NCBI GenBank assembly: GCA_902777355.1
Contig: CACYTU010000034.1
Span: forward strand, 1-36,359
Length of the DNA stretch: 36,359 nucleotides
Source of the DNA: an uncultured Lachnospiraceae bacterium
Lineage (GTDB): Bacteria; Bacillota; Clostridia; Lachnospirales; Lachnospiraceae
Direction: 5' to 3'
A program made the translations under genes and the position numbers. The notes under the pieces are model-generated. The model did no database searches. It saw only the letters and a program-made list of their open reading frames with translations, and was not told the DNA's origin. This document shows positions 6,640 through 13,938 of this stretch, piece after piece. Within the stretch, counting starts at the first letter, position 1, and the number at the start of each line of letters is the position of its first letter.

Positions 6640-7503
6640 TTGGACTATTTAACATCTTATAGGGACATGATCAGGCTTCGCGGCCTTACTGACAAAACTC
6701 TCAAATCTTACTGCACCTACATCAGGGCTTTTCTTCAATTCATGGAATTCGAACTTCAGAAAGAACCGTCTGACGCGGATTATGAAGATCTGCGTCACTT
6801 CATTCAGTGGATCCAGTCAGCCCGCGGCCTTGCTGACAGGACGGTAAATGTTGCCATTTCCCAGCTCCGCTTTTTCCACATGTATGTGCTCCATAAGCCC
6901 TGGGATCCCACACAGCTCCCACTTCGGAAATTCAATACGTATCTTCCCTACGTTCCGTCTCAGGATGAAGTGATGGCCTTTATTTCATCGATCCCGGACC
7001 TCAAAGTGAAGGCTATGGTCTCCCTTCTCTATGGCTCAGGACTGCGCATCGGGGAAGTATGTGCTCTCCGTTATGAAGATATCGAACGCAGGAACATGCG
7101 TGTGCACATAAGCCATTCCAAGAGCAGATCTGACCGGTACGCTATACTTTCAAAGTCCTCTCTGGATATCCTCACACAATACTGGTTTGACTACGGGAAG
7201 CCTCGGGGCTTTCTGTTTCCCAAGCAGAGTGGTGAAGACCGGCCGATCGATACGTTCTATTTGAGCCGGCATATCCATCAGCATGAAGAAAAACTTGGAT
7301 GGCCCAGGAGGATCACCTGTCATACATTCCGCCATGCATTCGGCACTCACCTTTATGAAAACGGAGTGGATCTTCTTGAGATCAAAGAGCTCATGGGACA
7401 TAAATCCCTGACTTCAACAGTCATCTATATCCATACTGCGGCAACTTCATCGAAAAGGGCCCTCAGCCCTCTGGACAGAATGGGAGGGTCTGATAATGTC
7501 TGA
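6640..7503 (+). CDS. Tyrosine recombinase/integrase of the IS91-like element
   Basis: The 287-residue protein has an N-terminal SAM-like core-binding domain (about 1-85) and a catalytic domain (about 100-275). The full catalytic set is present: R136 in GSGLRIGE, H228 and R231 in CHTFRHAFGTH, H254 in LMGH, and Y263 in VIYIHT. It should cut and rejoin DNA through a 3'-phosphotyrosine. The TTG at 6640 keeps the most N-terminal sequence, but no clear SD precedes it; the ATG at 6667 is the alternative. The 3' end overlaps the transposase start by 8 bases (ATG at 7496, stop at 7501-7503), which indicates translational coupling. In IS91 relatives this partner probably helps resolve or target the transposition circle; that role is inferred. 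Confidence 0.88.
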   Translation: MDYLTSYRDMIRLRGLTDKTLKSYCTYIRAFLQFMEFELQKEPSDADYEDLRHFIQWIQSARGLADRTVNVAISQLRFFHMYVLHKPWDPTQLPLRKFNTYLPYVPSQDEVMAFISSIPDLKVKAMVSLLYGSGLRIGEVCALRYEDIERRNMRVHISHSKSRSDRYAILSKSSLDILTQYWFDYGKPRGFLFPKQSGEDRPIDTFYLSRHIHQHEEKLGWPRRITCHTFRHAFGTHLYENGVDLLEIKELMGHKSLTSTVIYIHTAATSSKRALSPLDRMGGSDNV

Positions 7504-8659
7504 CCGCCCCATCCAAAAGATCTTTAAAGCTTTCTGGAAGGAGTATGCCCGCCGGCATAATGTCTCCCTTGTCCAGGAAAAAGCGGCGCTCTCCATCATG
7601 GCATGCAAATCCGGCACACTTGGATGTAATGTCAGCGTCTGTGATTCCTGCGGCCATCATGTGACACACAATAATTCCTGCCGCAACCGCCATTGTCCGA
7701 ACTGCCAGGCTGTCCTTAAGGAACAGTGGATAGACGCAAGGCGGTCAGAAGTGATCGACGGGGCCTATTTCCATGTCGTGTTCACAGTTCCTGCTGAACT
7801 GAGGCCGCTTTTCTTCCAAAATCAGAAGATCCTGTATGCCCTCCTTCATGATGCGTCCGCAAAAACACTCCTGCAGCTTTCCTCTGACAAAAAATATCTG
7901 GGAGCCATGCCCGCGATCATCCAGGTCCTCCATACCTGGGGCCAGGAACTGAATTACCATCCGCATATCCACTGCATTATTTCCGGGGCTGGTCTCACCC
8001 CCTCCATGAAACTCGTCAGCTGCAGGAAGAACTTCTTTATTCCTGTCAAAGTCCTTGGCGCTTTGTTCCGGGGAAAATTCATGGACGCGCTTGAGGACCT
8101 CTATTATGGCAGGCAGCTCGTGCTTAAAGGCCCGTGCAGCAGGCTGATCCCGCAGGAACAGTGGAGATCATTCCGTGACAGCCTTTACAGGAAAGACTGG
8201 TGTCCCTTTATTAAGGAAACCTTCAACGGTTTTGGAAATGCGATCGACTATCTCGGCCGCTATTCCCACAGGATCGCGATCTCTAATGCAAGGATCGAGG
8301 ATGTTTCCGAAACCTCTGTCACTTTCCGCGCTAAAGACTACCGCACAGGTGGTGTGAAACATATCACCATCACTCATGAAGAATTCATCCGCAGGTTCCT
8401 GCAGCACGTATTGCCCGCAGGATTCCAGAAGATCCGCTACTACGGCATCCTCACAAACAGTTTGAAAAAGAAGCGCCTGGAGATCATTTTCCGCATCCAG
8501 AATCACCGGCGCTTCAGATCAAAATATTCCGGGATGGAAACAGATGTAAAACTCTTTGAAATGTTTGGCATTGACATCCATATTTGTCCATGCTGCGGTG
8601 AACGATCCCTCAGGCAGTGTTACAGAACATATGGAAGGACTCCTTCCGGTGTCGGCTGA
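7496..8659 (+). CDS. IS91-family HUH transposase (Y2 type)
   Basis: The 387-residue protein starts with a Cys/His zinc-binding domain (C49, C52, C62, C67, C70 in CDSCGHH and CRNRHCPNC). It then has the HUH metal motif HPHIH (H155, H157, H159) and the paired tyrosines Y252 and Y256 in YLGRYSHRIAIS, which nick and covalently hold single-stranded DNA during rolling-circle transposition. All expected catalytic residues are present, so the element may be active. Length is in the normal range for IS91/IS801 transposases. A C-terminal CPCCG motif suggests an extra metal site. It is coupled to the recombinase gene by an 8-base overlap. Confidence 0.92.
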   Translation: MSDRPIQKIFKAFWKEYARRHNVSLVQEKAALSIMACKSGTLGCNVSVCDSCGHHVTHNNSCRNRHCPNCQAVLKEQWIDARRSEVIDGAYFHVVFTVPAELRPLFFQNQKILYALLHDASAKTLLQLSSDKKYLGAMPAIIQVLHTWGQELNYHPHIHCIISGAGLTPSMKLVSCRKNFFIPVKVLGALFRGKFMDALEDLYYGRQLVLKGPCSRLIPQEQWRSFRDSLYRKDWCPFIKETFNGFGNAIDYLGRYSHRIAISNARIEDVSETSVTFRAKDYRTGGVKHITITHEEFIRRFLQHVLPAGFQKIRYYGILTNSLKKKRLEIIFRIQNHRRFRSKYSGMETDVKLFEMFGIDIHICPCCGERSLRQCYRTYGRTPSGVG

Positions 8660-8713
8660 TTAGGTGATCTCAATATCTCTCCGGTGGCTGCCTGAAAGGA
8701 CAGCTTATTTGCT

Positions 8714-8854
8714 ATGCTCAAATCTCAACGGTCAGATGCTTATACAGCCCATCCCAGCTTCGAAAAACACATTTTGAGGGACGATTCCGGGTACAAGGTC
8801 CACTTCATTCCCCATATACTGAGCCCTCAGGCACGCGATCTGGTACAATTGTGA
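8714..8854 (+). CDS. Possible 46-residue protein after the transposase
   Basis: An ATG at 8714 opens a 46-codon frame (MLKSQRSDAYTAHPSF..., ending in ARDLVQL) that closes exactly where the inverted repeat at 8853 begins. There is no strong SD and no recognisable family. It could be a remnant of a gene interrupted by the element, part of the element end, or chance. Confidence 0.2.
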   Translation: MLKSQRSDAYTAHPSFEKHILRDDSGYKVHFIPHILSPQARDLVQL

Positions 8855-8924
8855 AGAATCATATTCAGAGCAGGTCTACATTAACTCAATGACCTGCTTT
8901 TTTATGCTCTGAATATGATACTTC
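8853..8924 (+). terminator. Nested inverted repeat containing a rho-independent terminator
   Basis: The outer arms (8853-8872 and 8905-8924) match over 20 bp with one mismatch. Inside, AGCAGGTC (8869-8876) pairs with GACCTGCT (8891-8898), followed by a run of T (8897-8903), a typical terminator for plus-strand transcripts. Outer and inner stems share AGCA, so the two structures compete. The outer arms could instead be the right end of the IS91-like element. Confidence 0.7.
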
Positions 8925-8935
8925 ACTTACGAATT

Positions 8936-8964
8936 TTACCATAGACCCTCTGTTTTGCTATAAT
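8936..8964 (+). promoter_or_regulatory. Extended -10 promoter upstream of the repeat-rich lipoprotein
   Basis: TGCTATAAT provides a TGn extended -10 with a perfect TATAAT at 8959-8964. The candidate -35 TTACCA (8936-8941) is at 17-bp spacing. A start near 8971 would give a leader of about 260 nt that contains the whole 24-bp repeat array. Confidence 0.55.
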
Positions 8965-9036
8965 AATACTACAAATACTACAGTCCTTTACAGGTTCCGC
9001 TTTGTTATTTTTTATGCTTAAATACCCGCGCCGGTT

Positions 9037-9180
9037 AAACACCTGTGCCAAAACAGGACGGTACGCCTTTGTCGGAACAGGACACAACATCTGTGTAAGA
9101 TCGGATCAGAACATCTGTGCAAGACCCAAACAGAACACCTGTGCCAGGCCCAAACAGAACACTTGCGACAGACCTGAACA
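9037..9180 (+). repeat. 24-bp tandem repeat, 6 copies, upstream of the lipoprotein start
   Basis: Six contiguous 24-bp units (9037-9060, then every 24 bp to 9180) share a core close to GAACACCTGTGCC followed by an A/G-rich CAAACA end. The array is open in the same frame as the lipoprotein gene from 9002 and could be translated. No SD is seen upstream of it, while a G-rich SD lies at 9221-9226. It is probably a leader array, with coding as the alternative. Confidence 0.85.
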
Positions 9181-9229
9181 GATACCATACACTCAACCCA
9201 CTACATTTGTGTTATTTTACGGGGGAAAA

Positions 9230-10297
9230 ATGAAAAAGATGAAAAAACAGCTGACCTTCCTTTTAACAGCCGCTTTAATCGCAATGTTTTTCATTGGATG
9301 CGGCTCCTCCACAACAGCCGTATCCAATGACGCAGTCCAGGAAGCAGAGAAAACAGAGGATGCAGCGTCCTCAGGGACAGAAGCCGGGAAAACAGAAAAT
9401 GGTACAGTTGCCGGGACAGAAGCCGGGAAAACAGAGGCTTCGCAGGCTGCAGGGATAGAAATCGGGCAAGATGAGACTGCTGCGGCCGCCGGAACAGAAG
9501 AAACAGATCCAGAAACGATTTCTGCACAGGATGAAAAAAAACCTGTTGCAGCAGGCTTTCGACTTCTTGGCCAGACACATACAGCTCCTGGCGGAAAACT
9601 CCTGTACAAGGCTGCTTATTACGAAGACAACAGTCTTGCCAGCGTAATAACAGCAATGGTCGGACCTTATTCAGAATATGTGGTTGAGATTTTCGACAGA
9701 GAGTATGATGAAAAAGGCAGATGGATCTCTTCTTCCGAATATAATGCCTACAAAGTCACCGGAGTGGAAAGAATCAATCTGGATGACTATAAAACCGAAG
9801 AGAATAAAGTAAGCACCGAAGTATGCAAATATAACGAAAATGGTTTCATTGTCGAACACAGTAATCTCGATGGAAGTCTTATTGATGTAAGGACCTATAA
9901 CAAGCAGGGAAAGCCTGTCCACGAAGATGATTATGCTGACGGCTTTGTGGCCGTAAAGAAAGATTATATCTATGATGACCAGGGTAACCTTGTAAAAATC
10001 GTTTCAGACAGTGAATCATATGACTGGCTGGAGGAATACACGCCTTTCGGTGTGACATCGATCCTGACTTTGCGTCAGAAAAAATCAGATGAAGGTGAGA
10101 CAACCGAAAATATGGAACTGCACTATGATGACAAGGGTGTTCTTACCAGTGGTGAATGGTTCGAAAATGGAGATTTGGAATCCACCTATTCATATGAACT
10201 GGATGAATACGGGAATATCATTAGTTTTTCCATATTTAACAAAGACGGCACTCTCCGGAAGGATGTCGAAAATGAAATCGTTCCTTTGGACGAATAA
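9230..10297 (+). CDS. Lipoprotein with YD/RHS-like repeats
   Basis: From the ATG at 9230 the product is 355 residues. It has a signal peptide (MKKMKKQLTFLLTAALIAMF) and lipobox FFIGC with Cys at residue 24. Next comes an Ala/Glu/Thr-rich stalk of four 13-residue repeats (about 49-100), then a beta-rich domain (about 110-350). That domain has repeated Y(D/N)xxG motifs (YDEKGRW, YNENGF, YNKQGK, YDDQGN, YDDKGV, LDEYGN) like those of RHS/YD-repeat and MORN-like surface proteins. It is therefore likely a cell-surface lipoprotein with a stalk and a repeat beta-sheet head; ligand unknown. The longer frame from 9002 is less likely because it lacks an SD and would bury the signal peptide. Confidence 0.78.
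   Translation: MKKMKKQLTFLLTAALIAMFFIGCGSSTTAVSNDAVQEAEKTEDAASSGTEAGKTENGTVAGTEAGKTEASQAAGIEIGQDETAAAAGTEETDPETISAQDEKKPVAAGFRLLGQTHTAPGGKLLYKAAYYEDNSLASVITAMVGPYSEYVVEIFDREYDEKGRWISSSEYNAYKVTGVERINLDDYKTEENKVSTEVCKYNENGFIVEHSNLDGSLIDVRTYNKQGKPVHEDDYADGFVAVKKDYIYDDQGNLVKIVSDSESYDWLEEYTPFGVTSILTLRQKKSDEGETTENMELHYDDKGVLTSGEWFENGDLESTYSYELDEYGNIISFSIFNKDGTLRKDVENEIVPLDE
9374..9529 (+). repeat. 39-bp coding repeat in the lipoprotein stalk
   Basis: Four 39-bp units (9374-9412, 9413-9451, 9452-9490, 9491-9529) encode 13-residue motifs that begin GTEAGKTE. The first two are almost identical and the last two are diverged. The array lies just after the lipidation site, so it should set how far the head domain stands from the membrane. 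Confidence 0.8.
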
Positions 10298-10330
10298 ACA
10301 GGAGACTAGAGGCCGCAAGAGCGGAGCAGG

Positions 10331-10517
10331 GCGCAGTTTATTCATACATGTATGTGAACACGCGATCATGGCCACAAATAAATAAACAGTGAGCAAAAAG
10401 CCGCAAGACGGATATGCCTGCATATCCCGTCTTGCGGACTTTTATGGATATGCCTGCATAACTCGTCTTGCGGACTTTTATGGATATACCTAAGTAACTC
10501 GTCTTGCGGACTTTTGC
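10331..10517. repeat. Rearranged copy (A) of the structured dispersed repeat
   Basis: The left part (10331-10380) matches the right-hand tail of the repeats at 16808 and 32501 (TTCATACATG, then CATGGCCACAA). The right part (from 10382) matches their left-hand head (AAACAGTGAGCAA, then CCGCAAGACGGATATGC). Tail before head is the opposite order from the other two copies, so this is either a junction of two units or a rearranged unit. It lies between the lipoprotein stop and the hydrolase remnant. Confidence 0.7.
10401..10517 (+). terminator. Hairpin terminator with its 3' arm triplicated in 36-bp units
   Basis: CCGCAAGACGGATATGC pairs with GCATATCCCGTCTTGCGG (one bulge) and is followed by ACTTTT, so it could end the lipoprotein transcript. 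The segment GGATATGCC...CTTGCGGACTTTTAT is repeated at 36-bp spacing (10410, 10446, 10482). Only the first copy pairs fully with the single 5' arm, and the second and third have lost symmetry. Confidence 0.6.
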
Positions 10518-10576
10518 GAATGATCACCCTGTGATTCCAGGGTCAACACTGATATTCACCGCGTCAAAGCTGGTAT

Positions 10577-11044
10577 TCACCGCGTCACAACTGAAATGAT
10601 TTTCTCAACGGCAGGCCTTGCTTCCGGAATGGGAAACAGGGGATAGACATGATTCATCTCCTCCGCGACAATCAGTTCGTTTGTCGGATCCTCATCGAGC
10701 ATACCAAACATCCTGACTGAATCGGGATATAATATCTCATCGGTTCCCGTAAATAAAGTGACGTTGCGGATTCCTTTCAGATCCCCGTAGATGGGACTGA
10801 CATGCCAGTCGTGCACGTCCAGATCTCCTTTCCAGAAACCTGCGCAGAGGAGCAGCTGAGAAACAGTCAGGAAGGGATCGCGGGGTATATATTCTTTGAT
10901 CTGTTCGTTGTCCATGGAAAGATCGACCCAGGGAGACAGAAGGATCAGCTCATCGGGGAGACGCAGCCCCTCAGCTTTGAACTGCTCTGTCACAGCCAGA
11001 GAGAGTCCGCCGCGAGATCCGGCCGGCGGCTTGTTTTTAATTAC
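10577..11044 (-). pseudogene. 5'-truncated alpha/beta hydrolase (hormone-sensitive lipase type) remnant
   Basis: The open frame from a GTG at 10993 gives 138 residues that match the C-terminal half of fold-3 (HSL-like) hydrolases: LILLSPWVDLSM, then TGTDEILYPDS with the acid, and EMNHVYPLF with the histidine. Upstream in the same frame the sequence reads AGSRGGLSLAV, a damaged version of the family nucleophile motif GDSAGG-LALA, with two of the first four key positions changed. The N-terminal HGGG region is absent, because the frame runs into the stop of the next gene at 11095. It is therefore a decayed or deleted gene; any short product would lack the oxyanion hole. Confidence 0.75.
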
Positions 11045-11094
11045 ACTTCTGCACCGGGCGCTGCCTGAAGTCGGTCCCGCACAGCTGTAATATC

Positions 11095-11895
11095 TTACTG
11101 CTTTTTGATGGTCATGGAAATCAGGCGGTCACCATAGTATTCATCTTTATCCCTCGGAATACTGCGGGACAGGCAGATATAGTAAGTGCCCTTAGGCAGG
11201 GTGCCGGTAATCACCTGTTGTGAATTTAATTGCGTGGTTCTGATCCTCACACCGTATTTATTGACAATATAAAGACTGAATCCGGGTCCTTCAATATTTC
11301 CGTATCTGGATGTGCTTTCCATTCTCCTGGCGAAGGTTTTAATCTTCTGTTTCTTGTGCAGAGTGATCTTGTACCATTTTGTATACTCATATCCATATGC
11401 AAATACTTCTCTGTAGTTTTTACCGGAAGTAAGGCTTTTCGCCTTATGCATGCAGTAATTGCTTCCGTGGCTCACAGAGGTATGTTCGTATTTAAATTTC
11501 AATTTGTCGTGAGTGCAGCAAAAATAATATGTTCCCTTTTTGATTGCCATATAGTTTTCGCCACTATAAAAACCGGCAACAAAATAGTCTCCAGACGTTT
11601 CCGCATTGACTTTGTAAGTTGTGAAAAGCAATGCACTGGCTCTGTTGACGTGCCTTCCTGTGCATTTATCATTATTTACTTTTACTTTGATATATCCGTC
11701 GGATGAAATCCTCATCTTGTAAACATCGATATAATCCGGATTATCTTTAGGCTCTGTGATCCACCTGCCCTCGCTCATAGAATGGATCCTGTACTCTCCC
11801 TTCTTTTCATAGGCCTGTGCCCTGGCCGGACCAAGACCTGCAATAATGCACAGGACAGCCAGAAGACAAATTGATTGCTTCAGTAGTTTTTTCAT
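11095..11895 (-). CDS. Secreted protein with two PPC-like beta domains
   Basis: The 266-residue protein has a signal peptide (MKKLLKQSICLLAVLCIIAG, with a likely cut after AQA near residue 28). It then has two similar domains, each ending in a KGTYYFCC or KGTYYICL strand (about residues 118-127 and 240-249). The KGTYY(F/L/I) edge strand is typical of bacterial pre-peptidase C-terminal (PPC)-like beta-sandwiches, which bind substrates or aid secretion. No protease or cell-wall anchor is attached. Several cysteines near residues 126-150 could form a disulfide. Function is unknown; export is well supported. The start is followed by the usual lysines and preceded by a GGAGG-type SD. Confidence 0.7.
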   Translation of the reverse strand: MKKLLKQSICLLAVLCIIAGLGPARAQAYEKKGEYRIHSMSEGRWITEPKDNPDYIDVYKMRISSDGYIKVKVNNDKCTGRHVNRASALLFTTYKVNAETSGDYFVAGFYSGENYMAIKKGTYYFCCTHDKLKFKYEHTSVSHGSNYCMHKAKSLTSGKNYREVFAYGYEYTKWYKITLHKKQKIKTFARRMESTSRYGNIEGPGFSLYIVNKYGVRIRTTQLNSQQVITGTLPKGTYYICLSRSIPRDKDEYYGDRLISMTIKKQ

Positions 11896-12172
11896 TTTTC
11901 CCTCCTATCCCGGATCATATGATTCTGATCCTCAATAACACAAAATACATGTACAAATTAAAAAAAGTACACATATCTAGTATAGTACCGATTGTGGCAT
12001 TTTACCAGTACAGACATTGTAATTTTAAATAAATTGTACATTTTGCACATTTTTCGGTTGTGGTTCAAACAAGTGTAATCGCGCAGTCTTAGCCGGCTCA
12101 GTCAAACCGAACTCCCCGCGGCCTGCCTGCCGCCAGGGCTCAAAGCACATCTTCACCGGTTCAGTCTTCCGA
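11896..12172. other. Intergenic region with several TGTAC/GTACA boxes
   Basis: No gene is seen. On the minus strand TATACT (plus 11980-11985 region) may be a -10 box for the secreted-protein gene. The motif GTAC recurs at 11950, 11969, 11985, 12008 and 12035, partly as TGTACA/TGTACT, which could be an operator cluster. The A/T-rich part ends at 12060, where a GC-rich part begins. Confidence 0.3.
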
Positions 12173-12462
12173 CCATGCCGGTCGCCAGAGCGGCACCGCG
12201 AGGAGAAATTCGCGGAGGCGGTTTCTCTGACGCGAGCACAGGATGTTTTGGCTGTCTCGCGGCAAAAACAACCTGAGTGAAAAATAATGTGTCGGCATTA
12301 TTTTTCACTCTTCCAAACCATGCCGGAGCACGCAAGTGCGCAGGCGTGGTCAACGAGAAAATCGTGAAGACGATTTCTCGTTGACATCAGGGGATGTTTG
12401 TGCTCCGGCACAAACATCCGGAGTGAAAAATCTTGTATCGACAAGATTTTTCACTCTTTGTC
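12173..12462. repeat. Tandem duplication of a 145-bp module with three hairpins
   Basis: Units start at 12173 and 12318, both with CCATGCCGG. Each carries three hairpins in the same order: a GAGAAA/TTTCTC stem; a GGATGTTT/AAACA(A/T)CC stem; and a last stem with base GAGTGAAAAAT/ATTTTTCACTC. The last stem is perfect in both units (12275-12310 and 12421-12456). Its tip differs by paired changes: AATG/CATT in unit 1, CTTGT/ACAAG in unit 2. Unit 2 also has GCAC-GCAA-GTGC, a GNRA-loop hairpin. The array lies directly downstream of the zinc-ribbon gene and may end its transcript, but no T-tract follows. Confidence 0.85.
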
Positions 12463-12463
12463 T

Positions 12464-13522
12464 TTAAAGATCGGCCACACGCTCTATGTTCAGGGGTCTC
12501 TCATACAGGAAGGCGGTACCGCAGTAGGAGCAGCGCCTGGCCGTCAGGTCAATGCTGGCTCCGCAGTAGGGGCATTTCACTATGTTGAGTCCGCCCTTCT
12601 GCCCGGTCCCTGCCCGGTCACTCTTCCGCATCCTGATGCGTTTGACCGCCTCATCTGACCACACCTTTTCTTTTTCACCGCTGTTTTCCGCGCTGACGAG
12701 CCGGATGGATACATCGGTCGTGATATAGACTTTTCCGTCCTGACTGGTCAGGTTCTGCCCCCGGTAATCCAGCACGTCAAAGTCGATGATATTGCGGGTC
12801 TCTGAAGATTCGGATCCGAAATAATAATCCCGCAGGCCCAAATTGAGATTGTTGGCAAAGGTGCCCATGGTCAGGCCGTTTTCCTTCAGATCTTTGAGAA
12901 AACGCTGCAGCACAATATCCTGTTCGTGCTTCTTTTTCATCTCTTTGGTGGTCAGGTCGGCTTTATATTTCCATGCGCTGTAGATCAGATAGAGGACACA
13001 TCCTATGATCCCTCCGATCAGGGCGCCCTTTCCATAGTCAAAGACAGTGGATGTCCGTCCTGTCGTCACGGTAAGGAATATGCCCACTGCTATGCAGACC
13101 GCCATGATCAGGATCAGGGGAAGGAGCAGGCTTTTTTTCTCTGCCAGGACATAGTCGCTCTGGTTTCTTCCGCCCAAAAGCTCCGACTGATAATCCATAT
13201 TGTAAAAAGCTCCGCAGTAGGGACACCCGTCCGAAAATAAGGCATCCTCGCCGATGCCGCCGCAGTTGGGGCACTGGACCCTGCCGTCTTCAAGCTTGGG
13301 GAATATAAAGGAATAGAGCATTCCGGGGTTGAATTCGGTCTCCTGATGGATGAGTTTTCCGCCCATATAGTATTTTTTGGCCAGGATCACACCGGATCCC
13401 ACATCGTCCACCCTGGTATGATCACTGGATCGGATCTTCGTCGTCCCCTGGTCATAATAATCGGTGACGATCACCGCGTTTTTCTGCAATAGCCGCTGTT
13501 CATGGACCTTATCGCTGATCAT
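12464..13522 (-). CDS. Membrane protein with two zinc ribbons and a Tim44-like domain
   Basis: The 352-residue protein has an N-terminal domain of about 80 residues and a zinc ribbon (C84, C87, C100, C103). Two membrane segments follow (about 132-151 and 167-183), then a Tim44-like cytosolic domain (about 195-300). A second zinc ribbon closes the protein (C317, C320, C331, C334). Tim44-like domains bind membranes or partner proteins. It is the last gene of a four-gene minus-strand operon, 20 bp after the polyasparagine protein gene. A reasonable guess is a membrane adaptor or transport factor for the modified product; nothing in the sequence proves this. It has no ABC or peptidase motif, so it is not a standard RiPP exporter. 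Confidence 0.75.
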   Translation of the reverse strand: MISDKVHEQRLLQKNAVIVTDYYDQGTTKIRSSDHTRVDDVGSGVILAKKYYMGGKLIHQETEFNPGMLYSFIFPKLEDGRVQCPNCGGIGEDALFSDGCPYCGAFYNMDYQSELLGGRNQSDYVLAEKKSLLLPLILIMAVCIAVGIFLTVTTGRTSTVFDYGKGALIGGIIGCVLYLIYSAWKYKADLTTKEMKKKHEQDIVLQRFLKDLKENGLTMGTFANNLNLGLRDYYFGSESSETRNIIDFDVLDYRGQNLTSQDGKVYITTDVSIRLVSAENSGEKEKVWSDEAVKRIRMRKSDRAGTGQKGGLNIVKCPYCGASIDLTARRCSYCGTAFLYERPLNIERVADL

Positions 13523-13542
13523 GGTTTTTCCGCTCCCTGCCG

Positions 13543-13911
13543 TCAGTTGTTATTGTTGTTATTATTGTTGTTGTTATTGTTGCTGCCGGATCCTCCGGAG
13601 GAGGAGCGGGAGGCAGCCTGGGCTGCCAGATAAGCCGGGGTATAAACCATATCAATGCCTGTAGCTTTGACTCTCATCAATGCATACACATTGGGATCCA
13701 TATTGGAAGTCGCAGTGATCTGGGTCTCTGTCCCGTTTTCCAGGGCATTGATAATCGTTCCGTTGGGGTAGCCCATGATCAGTCTGGACTGTTTGGTGCG
13801 CAGTGATTCGTACAGTTCTTCCGCCTGTTCGTTGGTCAACTCAAAGAAAGAGCGGAGTTTTTTGATACCGACCCATGCAAACATTTCATTATAGGTGGAC
13901 GGATAGATCAT
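13543..13911 (-). CDS. Small protein with polyasparagine tail, candidate radical SAM substrate
   Basis: The 122-residue protein has an ordered-looking N-terminal part (about 1-97), a Ser/Ala/Gly-rich linker (about 98-110) and twelve C-terminal asparagines. There is no cysteine and no histidine. It sits 27 bp after a radical SAM/SPASM maturase gene in the same operon, the position usual for a RiPP precursor, although it is longer than most. If it is a precursor, the linker plus asparagine tail would be the core. It could instead be a scaffold whose low-complexity tail is only a spacer. The start is supported by GGAGG followed by a 7-base spacer. I do not recognise the family. Confidence 0.8.
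   Translation of the reverse strand: MIYPSTYNEMFAWVGIKKLRSFFELTNEQAEELYESLRTKQSRLIMGYPNGTIINALENGTETQITATSNMDPNVYALMRVKATGIDMVYTPAYLAAQAASRSSSGGSGSNNNNNNNNNNNN
13546..13581 (-). repeat. Triplet tract encoding 12 asparagines
   Basis: The tract is a run of AAC and AAT codons right before the stop codon. It uses both codons in irregular order (8 AAC, 4 AAT), so it is not one pure slipped triplet. Mixed synonymous codons suggest that asparagine itself is being kept. Confidence 0.9.
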
Positions 13912-13938
13912 TTTGTTTCCTCCATGTTCTGTTCATGT

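Larger units (their letters stand above)
6478..8924 (+). mobile_element. IS91-like rolling-circle element with tyrosine recombinase and HUH transposase
   Basis: Two overlapping plus-strand genes encode a XerC/D-type tyrosine recombinase and an IS91/IS801-type HUH transposase, the arrangement seen in the integrase-carrying branch of the IS91 family. Hairpins lie on both sides (6478-6550 and 8853-8924), and the element sits between unrelated host genes. IS91 elements lack classical terminal inverted repeats and move by rolling-circle replication, so the stated ends are provisional and taken from the outer hairpins. Confidence 0.7.

Noticed and set aside
12173-12462. CRISPR or attachment site
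   Set aside because: Only two long units with hairpins, no spacers, no integrase next to it; a duplicated structured element fits better.
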